Source: Acidianus manzaensis
GTDB taxonomy: Archaea > Thermoproteota > Thermoprotei_A > Sulfolobales > Sulfolobaceae
Length of the DNA stretch: 64,000 bases
Assembly: GCF_002116695.1 (NCBI RefSeq)
Contig: NZ_CP020477.1
Location: forward strand, 2,346,001-2,410,000
Direction of reading: 5' to 3'
Shown here one piece after another: positions 56,014 through 64,000 of the stretch. How positions within the stretch are numbered: the stretch's first letter is position 1; every line of letters begins with the position of its first letter. The notes under the pieces were generated by a model that was not told where the DNA came from, made no database searches, and was given only the letters and a program-made list of their open reading frames with translations. The translations under genes were made by a program, and so were the position numbers.

Positions 56014-56595
56014 TTATTCTCACATTACAAATTAAAGAGATAATTATCTAATAAGTATTAGACGTTGGACTGATTATTTTTCCTAAAAATAGAGATCAAC
56101 GAAGAATGTTTACTTTAATACCATTTCTAAAATCATAGAAGACCATAAAGTTGTATTTTCTAGTTAATAAACCAGTATAGAATATTCAAATCACTGTCAT
56201 TTTATTATGCGAAAAAATAAATATAATGCAAAAAGTAATGAAGGTATTTTTATTGTATACTATTTATTTTATATATTAAAATAGTATAAATAGCACACAT
56301 GAGCTATAAAGTTCTTCATTAAAAGTTACAAAAAACTTCGATTTTCAAGATGTGTTATATGTTGATTACATTTTAAGACTTCTAGTTTAATTATACTAAA
56401 AACTTTTCTACGGCTAAAATATATTACTATTTTCACCTGTAATTATTTATTATTATTCATCTATTTATCTCTGTTACTATTTTATTGTTAAAAAATAGCT
56501 CTAAAAAGTTGTGCATATTTAACCCAACTAAAAATAAATGAATCATAACTAAAAATAGACTTAATTAACTAAAAAGAGTTTATTTATACATGGAT
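56014..56595. other. Long non-coding gap upstream of cbsA
   Basis: The 582 bp separate cbsA from the aldo/keto reductase gene, both on the minus strand. Apart from the cbsA promoter and the AGTCCAACG box at 56063-56071 I find nothing: short frames are below 20 codons, and there is no GC-rich structured RNA or repeat. Part may be the 3' region or decayed sequence. Confidence 0.6.
56063..56071 (-). promoter_or_regulatory. AGTCCAACG motif upstream of cbsA
   Basis: Minus-strand AATCAGTCCAACG ending 50 bp before the cbsA ATG and followed by TCTAATACTTATTAG, whose end is the best TATA candidate. Distance and sequence match the soxL site (49 bp). Confidence 0.55.
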
Positions 56596-57390
56596 TTAAC
56601 TATACAGTCTTCTTATATGGTTTATATCTTCATTAGATAATTGAAATTTTGTAGATTCTATTATTTCATCTATATGTTCCTTTTTTGATGCTTTAGGAAT
56701 TGGTATAGATCTTCGCGATAAATAATTTAACGCTATTTGAGCTGGTGATTTGTTGTATTTTCTTGCAATTTCTTGCAATCTTTTATCACTTCCAATTTTT
56801 CCTTGTCCAAGAGGAGAATATGCTATAATTTTTATTCCTTTTCTTTCACAGTAAGGTATAACGTCAGCTTCTGCAGATAGGTTATATAAATTGTATTCTA
56901 TTTCATTTGCAACTATATTTTCTGGTGACTTTTCTAGAAGTTCAATAGAAAAATTGCTAACACCAATACAATTTACAATATTTTCTTCTACTAATTTGTT
57001 CATAGCCTTAAACGTTTCTTTTAAATCTACTTCGGGATTAGGCCAATGAATTAAATAAACGTCTATATAATCTGTTTGTAATCTTTTCAAACTATTCTTT
57101 GCTGACTGTATAACCTGTTCATATTTCAAATGGGAAGGCCATACTTTCGTAATAATTACAATCTTCTCTCTATCAAAATCCTTTATCGCTTTTCCGACTA
57201 ATTCTTCAGTGTGTCCTCCTCCGTACATTTCTGCAGTATCTATAATGTTTATCCCTTTTTCTAATGCGTATTTTATTATCTCTATGTAAAGTTCGTCATT
57301 GGAATAGTCAGCATTCCAGAATCCTCCTCCCATTCTCCACGTTCCTAATCCTATTGGGCTAATAGTTTTTTTGCAGAGTTCCATTTTCAC
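56596..57390 (-). CDS. Aldo/keto reductase
   Basis: A 264-residue TIM-barrel NADPH-dependent oxidoreductase. The catalytic tetrad is visible: Asp and Tyr in DTAEMYGGGHTEE (about 51-63), Lys in IVIITKVWP, and His in VYLIHWPNP. Cofactor-binding text IPIPKASKKEHIDE is near the C-terminus. The carbonyl substrate is unknown. The ATG overlaps the tldE stop (ATGA), so it is the third gene of a tldD-tldE-AKR operon. Confidence 0.92.
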   Translation of the reverse strand: MKMELCKKTISPIGLGTWRMGGGFWNADYSNDELYIEIIKYALEKGINIIDTAEMYGGGHTEELVGKAIKDFDREKIVIITKVWPSHLKYEQVIQSAKNSLKRLQTDYIDVYLIHWPNPEVDLKETFKAMNKLVEENIVNCIGVSNFSIELLEKSPENIVANEIEYNLYNLSAEADVIPYCERKGIKIIAYSPLGQGKIGSDKRLQEIARKYNKSPAQIALNYLSRRSIPIPKASKKEHIDEIIESTKFQLSNEDINHIRRLYS

Positions 57391-58655
57391 GCCCTAGAGA
57401 CTTTAATATCTTTGACTAGAACATAAGGTGATAGTACTGGAATTGGAGAGTCCCACCATTTTACCAAGTATCTCTGTCTAGACAATTCTTCTATATTTTT
57501 GATAATATTTATCATAGAATCTGCAATTCTTAGCCTTCCTGCTATTCCCATAGGTTGTCCGTTTTTGTAAACTACTATAGCATCTCTTCCAACGGTAGAG
57601 AAATTCCCTTCAACATAGTTCTGGAATCTTGTATACCAATTATTATTGAAGAGAATAACATTTCCTGCAGTTAATGAGTCTTTACTAGTTTTTCCTTCAT
57701 TTACTTCTAAAGTCCATGATTGAGGATAAATCCATCCTGCATTTCCAGTAGATTTTGAATTGAATAACAATGCTAATTCGTTATTTAAAAGTGGCGTTTT
57801 ATATATTCCATTTTCTACTATACTTTTATTTCTAGTAAATGTAGCTTCTTGATCAAAAGATACTGATGATGGCCTATCTTCATTAGGTACATCAGAGAAT
57901 GTGAATTTTTCGCTTGCTACTTTATCTCCTATTTTAAATTTAGCAAAAATTGAGTTACCCATTAATATCCTTAGTCCAGAACTCATTGAGGCTAAATAGT
58001 TCATTAGATTTCCGAATACTAATGGAGAGAGAACTAAATCATATTTTCCTTCATCTATATCTATTTTATTTGTAATTGATGCATATTCATTTGCAGTTTT
58101 TATAGTATCTTTAAGCTCGTTTTCATTGTACTTACTGTCTGCAAAACTCCATTGTCCTGAATATTCACCATTAAATGCTCTAAAGTAACCGTCTATTGAA
58201 TTTCTAATATCAATTCCATTAAATCCTTTTGATGTGACTAAACTAATTGTATTTTTCCTAATGTTAAGTATACCAGATATAGGGTATTCAGACGTGTCAA
58301 GTATAGTAGAAATTGCTGAATTTGGATCAATCCTCAATTTTTCTAATTGCTGATCTATTTTTTCGAATTTATATTCTCTATCATTATCGCTTATTACTGG
58401 AGCTAATTGTGGCTCGTCTATTGATTTTAATATTTCTTGATTTATTTCTGTTTCATTCTTTCCTACTAAAGTCGATACTAAATATTTTTTATCCTTCTTT
58501 ACTAGAGCGTAAGTCACCTCATCATCTAAATTTTGGGCAGTTGAAACTTTCCCAAAGACAAATTTTATTGTTGTTGCTTCAGCCTTTACTTTAAATAATG
58601 CTACTTCATCGAAGCCTTTCATTTTTTCTAAGAGGGAAAGTAGTTCTTCGTTCAT
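57387..58655 (-). CDS. tldE: TldE/PmbA-like metalloprotease partner
   Basis: The 422-residue protein is the TldE (PmbA) homologue: it shares the TldD fold but lacks HExxxH. Conserved text includes KYDLVLSPLVFGNLM (the region that in TldD holds the metal motif), SFDQEATFTRNKSIVENG and GNAGWIYPQSWTLEVNEG. TldD and TldE form a heterodimeric protease that degrades unfolded peptides inside a sealed cavity. It starts immediately after the tldD stop with GGTGAT as ribosome site. Confidence 0.9.
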   Translation of the reverse strand: MNEELLSLLEKMKGFDEVALFKVKAEATTIKFVFGKVSTAQNLDDEVTYALVKKDKKYLVSTLVGKNETEINQEILKSIDEPQLAPVISDNDREYKFEKIDQQLEKLRIDPNSAISTILDTSEYPISGILNIRKNTISLVTSKGFNGIDIRNSIDGYFRAFNGEYSGQWSFADSKYNENELKDTIKTANEYASITNKIDIDEGKYDLVLSPLVFGNLMNYLASMSSGLRILMGNSIFAKFKIGDKVASEKFTFSDVPNEDRPSSVSFDQEATFTRNKSIVENGIYKTPLLNNELALLFNSKSTGNAGWIYPQSWTLEVNEGKTSKDSLTAGNVILFNNNWYTRFQNYVEGNFSTVGRDAIVVYKNGQPMGIAGRLRIADSMINIIKNIEELSRQRYLVKWWDSPIPVLSPYVLVKDIKVSRA

Positions 58656-60035
<1,380 letters not shown>

Positions 60036-60162
60036 AAAGTGTATATCTCATAAAAATAATTAAACTTATGTCCAATACTCTCTATAAAAAATATAATAAC
60101 TACTTTTTTTAATGGAAATACTTATCATGTTTATGTTATTTCAATTTAGTATAAAAATAAAA

Positions 60163-60678
60163 TTATGGTGGTGGAGTAGGAGGAGTTTGTGATTTTTTCC
60201 TTCTTCCTAAAATGAAACCTACAACGCTTAAGCCTACTCCAGCAAATAATAAGATTAATGAAGCTATTCCTTCTATATCAATTAATGTAATATTTAATTC
60301 TGATTCATATCCGAACGAATAATAAACGTTTTGAACAGAAGTTTGATTATTTATAATTTCTACGCTCCCTGTAGAAGGCAGTATATAATATACGTATGTA
60401 TAATTGCCTAGAAGGGTTGGTGCAGATGTTACTCCTTTAATTAATAATGGTAAATGGCTAGACGTATTATATACTAAAATAAATAGACTATTATTATCTT
60501 TTCCATCATAATTAATTGTTATGTTTTTAGTTGGTGCTAGAGAAACTGTGTGTGCGTTTGATGCAATCTCATTACCTATTCCTCCAGCATAAAGACTAAC
60601 TATTACTGGAGAAACTATAAAATATAGTATAGCTCCTACAATTAAAACGATAAGGCCTATCTTAAGTAACTTATGCAT
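60163..60678 (-). CDS. Small two-helix membrane protein with extracellular domain
   Basis: The 171-residue protein has an N-terminal helix (about 8-30), an external sequon-rich beta domain of about 90 residues, a second helix (about 132-157) and a basic, Pro-rich tail (RRKKSQTPPTPPP). It shares layout and several phrase types with the protein at 30505-30966, so both probably belong to one uncharacterised family. Function unknown. Confidence 0.65.
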   Translation of the reverse strand: MHKLLKIGLIVLIVGAILYFIVSPVIVSLYAGGIGNEIASNAHTVSLAPTKNITINYDGKDNNSLFILVYNTSSHLPLLIKGVTSAPTLLGNYTYVYYILPSTGSVEIINNQTSVQNVYYSFGYESELNITLIDIEGIASLILLFAGVGLSVVGFILGRRKKSQTPPTPPP

Positions 60679-60938
60679 TAAGTATACTCATTCTTTATAT
60701 TAAAATATCTTTTGCAAACAGTAGTTATAATCTTGATAGTAGAAATATAAAATAAAGAAAAATATAATATTTTGTAAATTATAATAAAATACTATGATAA
60801 TCTAATTAAAGTCATGGTTTAACTTTCTATATAATTTTTAAGAATTTCCTCTATAAATTAATCATCTTAGTTTAAACTTACTAATATTTACGAGCAGTTT
60901 AAATGAGAACTAAAATACATAATATATTTTTATTAGTT

Positions 60939-61457
60939 TTATTTATTTTTTATATTAAAATCTATTTTTCTTTTTAATCCATCTAAACAAGCTTTGCAGC
61001 AAGTATAATAGATTTTCTTTCCCCTTTTATATATTATTGGTTCGCTCTCTATTTTACCTCCGCAATAATCGCAGTATAAAGCAGATTTTACTATTCTTTT
61101 ACCTAAATGATGAGCTATGATTATATTTTTTATGTTATGGTTCTCTAGACTCTTCTCTAATTCCTCAACTGAATCTGCTCTAACTAATGAAACGTAATCT
61201 CCGGTTATTGTTTTAAAGCATTCTTCTGACAAGCAAGAGTCAGAAGTAATTATTCCAACTAAATCTTTTTCAACAAAATTTACAGAAAATTTAATTCCCT
61301 TATTTTTTAATGATTCTATTGCTCTACTAACTGTAACTCTGCTTATTCCCAATTGTTTAGCTATTTGTGATGCAGGAGTTCTAGCGTCTGTTTTTAGTAT
61401 TTGGAGTATTTTGTATTCGATTTCTGAAAGTCTTATTTCGTTTGTTTCTTTATTCAC
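60939..61457 (-). CDS. TRASH-domain metal-responsive transcription regulator (CopT/CopR-like)
   Basis: The 172-residue protein begins with GTG. The N-terminal winged HTH is Lrp/AsnC-like (YKILQILKTDARTPASQIAK, ISRVTVSRAIESL). The C-terminal TRASH domain has CDYCGG and YTCCKAC, the cysteine arrangement of copper-sensing Sulfolobus regulators that control copA/copM. No copper ATPase gene lies in this window, but a YHS-domain metal protein is divergent at 61553, so that gene is the likely target. Internal cysteines (SDSCLSEECFK) may add to metal sensing. Confidence 0.87.
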   Translation of the reverse strand: MNKETNEIRLSEIEYKILQILKTDARTPASQIAKQLGISRVTVSRAIESLKNKGIKFSVNFVEKDLVGIITSDSCLSEECFKTITGDYVSLVRADSVEELEKSLENHNIKNIIIAHHLGKRIVKSALYCDYCGGKIESEPIIYKRGKKIYYTCCKACLDGLKRKIDFNIKNK

Positions 61458-61467
61458 GTTATATAAT

Positions 61468-61484
61468 TAGCTTAATGTAGCTTA
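61468..61484 (-). promoter_or_regulatory. TAGCTTA direct repeat at the TRASH-regulator promoter
   Basis: TAGCTTA occurs at 61468-61474 and 61478-61484, exactly 10 bp apart (one helical turn), between the regulator's TATA (TTTATAA on the minus strand, 61482-61489) and its GTG. Binding here would block initiation, so an autoregulatory operator is plausible. Confidence 0.4.
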
Positions 61485-61552
61485 TAAACTTGAATAATAG
61501 TTACAGTTTGATAATAGTAAAGCATAATATATAATCAAAATAATCTTAAATT

Positions 61553-61717
61553 ATGATTGATCCAGTCTGTGGAATGGAAGTAGATGAAACGTCAAAGTAT
61601 AAAACAATGTATAAGGGTAAAATATATTATTTTTGTAGTAATGGATGTAAAAAGGAATTTGAAAAAGATCCAGAAAAATATCTAAAAGAAGGACCAAAAG
61701 GTATGCCAGAAATGTAA
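61553..61717 (+). CDS. YHS-domain metal-binding miniprotein
   Basis: A 54-residue ORF. It starts MIDPVCGMEVDETSKYKTMY and continues KGKIYYFCSNGCKKEFEKDP, the complete YHS domain signature (DPVCGM... YFCS..C...F..DP). YHS domains bind heavy metals and are found in copper/mercury proteins. TAATATATAA at about 61525-61534 is a TATA box 19-28 bp upstream. It is divergent from the TRASH regulator, with 95 bp between, and probably controlled by it. Confidence 0.88.
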   Translation: MIDPVCGMEVDETSKYKTMYKGKIYYFCSNGCKKEFEKDPEKYLKEGPKGMPEM

Positions 61718-62069
61718 TTACTTTTTTTATATAGTTGTAAGTAATGTGTAATTTAAGATTGATTAGAAAAATATGTAAAATTGAGTAAGTATACACTTTT
61801 GAGATAAGTGATAGTAAAGCGTTACTTCATTTAGAAGCTATTATATGCATTTAGAATTTCATAATTGCATTTGAAGACCAATCTTAATAAGGGCAATTTA
61901 ATGCCTAACATTATACATGTTTACTAAAAAATAAATTGAAATAATAAGGAATAAATAGGATAGTTAGTAATTGTTTCTATTTGGAGTAAACATATAACTT
62001 TATCTTATTTGTTTATCTTAACTTCACTTTGGAACATTTTAAATATAAGTTAAATATATATTTTGATAA
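61718..62069. other. Intergenic region without visible gene
   Basis: About 350 bp of AT-rich DNA between two plus-strand genes. It contains only very short frames and the TATA-like tract (TTAAATATATATT) just before the next gene. Confidence 0.55.
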
Positions 62070-62423
62070 ATGTCATCTTTGGAAAATGAAGCAAAAAAAT
62101 TAGCTTCTACATATGCTCGTTGGTTAAGAAATCCTGAGGATGCTCTATTTGGTTCTGAAGGAAGAGGAGTAGTTTTACAAATGTATTCAAAAATTAAAGA
62201 AGCAAAAAGCAAAGAGGATATAGATAAAATTCTTAATTTATCGCAGTATAAAATGCTAACTCCTACTTTGAATGACATGACTAGATTCATAAACGCATTG
62301 AAAGAGAAAATTACTCCAATGTCTGATGAAGATGCTGTAAAATTTTCAATAGAAGTTTTTAGATATTTTCAAATAGCTTTGTTTACAAAACTAGATGATA
62401 TGAGAAAAGGAGTATGGGCTTAA
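62070..62423 (+). CDS. Small helical protein, unknown
   Basis: The 117-residue product is almost entirely helical and charged (ENEAKKLASTYARWL, LQMYSKIKEAKSKEDIDKIL, AVKFSIEVFRYFQIALF). It has a leaderless-type promoter tract and is followed 54 bp later by a winged-helix regulator. I do not recognise a family. The pairing with a regulator and metal-binding neighbours may hint at a stress role, but that is weak inference. Confidence 0.6.
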   Translation: MSSLENEAKKLASTYARWLRNPEDALFGSEGRGVVLQMYSKIKEAKSKEDIDKILNLSQYKMLTPTLNDMTRFINALKEKITPMSDEDAVKFSIEVFRYFQIALFTKLDDMRKGVWA

Positions 62424-62477
62424 CTTTTTACTAAAAAAAATTTAAAAAGAATATACTATTAAGTTAATAAGATAGAT

Positions 62478-62855
62478 ATGGAAGTTAAAAAACTTAAAAT
62501 AAAACTTCCTTCAGGTAAGGAAATTTCATTTTGTAATGTTCTTGAATTTTGTTACGGAATAAACGATACAGAATATAGTATACTTCAAATGCTTATCCAA
62601 TTGAAAGAAAGTAATGAGGACGAAATATCATCAAAACTAAAGTTAAGCAGATCTACTGTGAATAGAAGTTTAAATAAATTAGTTGAAGTAGGTTTCGTTA
62701 AAAGGATAAAAGATAACAAATCTATAGGTAGGCCAAAATACATTTATGTTGTACAAGAGTTAAATAGCATAAATGAAAAAATTTTGAAAGATTTGAGTGA
62801 ATGCGCTAGGATATTCGGAGAAATTCTCCCAAAAAATTTTACTTTCCACACTTGA
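62478..62855 (+). CDS. Winged-helix transcription regulator (TrmB/MarR-like)
   Basis: The 125-residue protein has a short N-terminal beta segment (VKKLKIKLPSGKEIS) and a winged HTH: DTEYSILQMLIQL, EDEISSKLKLSRSTVNRSLNKL (recognition helix), then the wing GFVKRIKDNKSIGRPKYIYVV. A C-terminal helix probably dimerises. The last 17 bp overlap the convergent YHS-like gene. Target genes unknown. Confidence 0.83.
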   Translation: MEVKKLKIKLPSGKEISFCNVLEFCYGINDTEYSILQMLIQLKESNEDEISSKLKLSRSTVNRSLNKLVEVGFVKRIKDNKSIGRPKYIYVVQELNSINEKILKDLSECARIFGEILPKNFTFHT

Positions 62856-63009
62856 AGATAAATCTTTCTGGCTCTTTCGAAAAGGCAATTTGACAAATTT
62901 CAGTATCAAAATAATACATGATATCATTATAAACCAACTTATAAGGTGTGCATTCTGCTTCGAATAGCCTATTGCAAACTGGACAAACAACTTTCATAAC
63001 TCTATCCAT
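62839..63009 (-). CDS. YHS-like zinc-ribbon miniprotein
   Basis: A 56-residue ORF with ATG at 63009 (or 62997). It reads MDRVMKVVCPVCNRLFEAEC then TPYKLVYNDIMYYFDTEICQ and IAFSKEPERFIFKCGK. The pattern CPVC ... VYNDIMYYFDTEIC..AFSKEPERF mimics the YHS protein at 61553 (DPVCG ... MYKGKIYYFCSNGCKKEFEKDPEKY), with shifted cysteines. This makes it a probable divergent YHS/TRASH-like metal site. It converges on the winged-helix gene (17-bp overlap). Confidence 0.65.
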   Translation of the reverse strand: MDRVMKVVCPVCNRLFEAECTPYKLVYNDIMYYFDTEICQIAFSKEPERFIFKCGK

Positions 63010-63218
63010 GACAAAATATTATTTAGAATTAACTCAGCTAACTCATGCGTTACTATTCTGTTTTAAAATATGTAAAGAGAATATTATTTTTATTTACTAA
63101 TGGACTTACTGTAAACTATTTATTTAGAATTTAGAAAACTATAAAATTTTACAGACAAAGAATACATCATTTAGTTAGTATAAAACACTTTTAACTTTTA
63201 CAGAGAAAGTTAATTGGC

Positions 63219-64000
63219 ATGATTGGAGTAATTTGGGATGATAGATTTTTAGAAATTACATTTTCTCACCCTATGATAAGAGATATTTCTAAACAACGTT
63301 TAAGGAAGTTTTGGGAATTAATAAAAGAAGAACCAGAAGTACTCTTCATAAAACCTGAGATAGCAGATGAAAATGAATTAAAACTAATACATACAGAAGA
63401 ATATATACAGAAATTAAAAGAAGCTAGTGAAGATCAGTACATAGGATTCCTAGACTCTGGAGATACAGTACATTATCCTGGAATGTTTAATGATCTTTTA
63501 CTTATTGTAGGAAGTAGCAATACTGCAATAAAATATTCAAGATTTTTAGATAAAATTTATATCCCAATAGGAGGATTTCATCACGCTTTTCCTAATTCAG
63601 CAATGGGATTCTGTCCAATAAATGATATAGCAATTACTGTTAGAAAGTTACAAAACGGAAATGAAAAAAGAAGAATAGCTATTGTAGATGTAGATGCACA
63701 TCATGGAAACGGTCTACAGTACATATTATATTCCGATCCTATTCTTAAAATAAATATATTTGCTTATGATGGAAAATTTTTCCCGGGCACAGGAAAAATC
63801 GAAGAAAGAGGATCTGGAAAAGGATACGGTTATAATTTCAACGTTCCTTTACCTCTAGGTACTGCAGATGATGGGTTTGAAGAAGCCCTTAAAATCTTAG
63901 ATATTTTATACACCTATAAGCCAGAATATTTACTAGTGTTGGCAGGAGTAGATGGGCATAAGGAAGATTCTTTAAAATCTCTTGATTTATCTTTAAATTC
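63219..64000 (+). CDS. Histone deacetylase/AcuC-family hydrolase (partial, runs off the end)
   Basis: About 260 residues are present. Family motifs: HTEEYI, GGFHHAFPNSAMGFCPIND (catalytic His-His region) and IAIVDVDAHHGNGLQ (Asp/His zinc ligands and charge relay), then GTGKIEERGSGKGYGYNFNVPL and VLAGVDGHKED. In archaea such enzymes deacetylate small molecules or proteins. GTATAAAACA (about 63179) lies about 31-40 bp before the ATG. The C-terminus is outside the window. Confidence 0.92.
   Translation, partial: MIGVIWDDRFLEITFSHPMIRDISKQRLRKFWELIKEEPEVLFIKPEIADENELKLIHTEEYIQKLKEASEDQYIGFLDSGDTVHYPGMFNDLLLIVGSSNTAIKYSRFLDKIYIPIGGFHHAFPNSAMGFCPINDIAITVRKLQNGNEKRRIAIVDVDAHHGNGLQYILYSDPILKINIFAYDGKFFPGTGKIEERGSGKGYGYNFNVPLPLGTADDGFEEALKILDILYTYKPEYLLVLAGVDGHKEDSLKSLDLSLN

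Noticed and set aside
61551..61796. An 81-residue minus-strand frame covering the YHS gene
   Set aside because: It is antisense to a clear YHS-domain ORF and encodes low-complexity hydrophobic sequence.
62760..62990. A 76-residue minus-strand reading frame opposite the winged-helix gene
   Set aside because: The neighbouring frame 62839-63009 gives a recognisable YHS-like metal-binding pattern, while this one has no coherent protein features.

Overview
The window reads as a chromosomal segment of a thermoacidophilic crenarchaeon of the order Sulfolobales (Acidianus/Sulfolobus/Sulfurisphaera-like). The DNA is very AT-rich. Many genes look leaderless, with a TATA-like box about 25-30 bp before the start codon, and internal operon genes carry GGTGA-type Shine-Dalgarno sites. 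It holds a cbsA-cbsB-soxL-soxN respiratory cluster, NucS, a TRASH-domain metal regulator, a sugar-binding protein with a pilin-like signal, and many secreted proteins rich in N-glycosylation sequons. I see no tRNA, rRNA, CRISPR array or insertion sequence.

Layout. 1-3 kb: end of a membrane protein, a secreted beta-repeat protein and a secreted PQQ-type beta-propeller. 3-7 kb (minus): methyltransferase, LOG-like protein, ROK/BadF-type sugar kinase and AMP-forming acyl-CoA synthetase. 7-15.3 kb: large secreted protein, aldehyde dehydrogenase, NucS, lone HEPN protein, S9 peptidase, HAD hydrolase and FAD/NAD oxidoreductase. 15.6-21.6 kb: a six-gene plus-strand operon coding a YkoEDC-like ECF transporter (S component, double ATPase, T component), a secreted phosphoesterase, a membrane protein with two EGxE motifs and a PAP2-like phosphatase. 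21.7-23.7 kb: class-II glutamine amidotransferase and an HTH protein.

24.0-30.5 kb is the most striking part. A crcB-motif fluoride riboswitch (24041-24104) sits directly in front of a six-gene operon for a complex I/group-4-hydrogenase-like membrane complex. The large subunit has lost the proximal nickel-binding cysteine pair, so this is an energy-converting-hydrogenase-related (Ehr) complex and not a hydrogenase. The riboswitch pseudoknot competes with a hairpin that buries the GTG start codon of the first gene, which suggests fluoride-induced translation.

30.5-45 kb: a CUT1-like sugar ABC operon with a fused permease, esterase, TauE/SafE permease, nucleoside phosphorylase, TDT-family channel/transporter, MFS carrier, aldose epimerase operon, processive GT2, a miniature ferritin-like di-iron protein and an AIM24-family protein. 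45.4-48.5 kb: a frame-interrupted secreted protein opposite a small operon of two envelope proteins and a MinD/ParA-type ATPase. 48.7-56 kb (minus): cytochrome b558/566 (CbsAB), Rieske protein SoxL, cytochrome b SoxN and a polyferredoxin membrane protein. An unannotated 33-residue membrane microprotein lies between cbsA and cbsB, and a repeated 9-bp motif stands in front of cbsA, soxL and soxN. 56.6-60 kb: aldo/keto reductase with TldD/TldE. 60-64 kb: TRASH regulator divergent from a YHS-domain metal protein, a winged-helix regulator facing a second YHS-like miniprotein, and the start of a histone-deacetylase-family enzyme cut by the window end.
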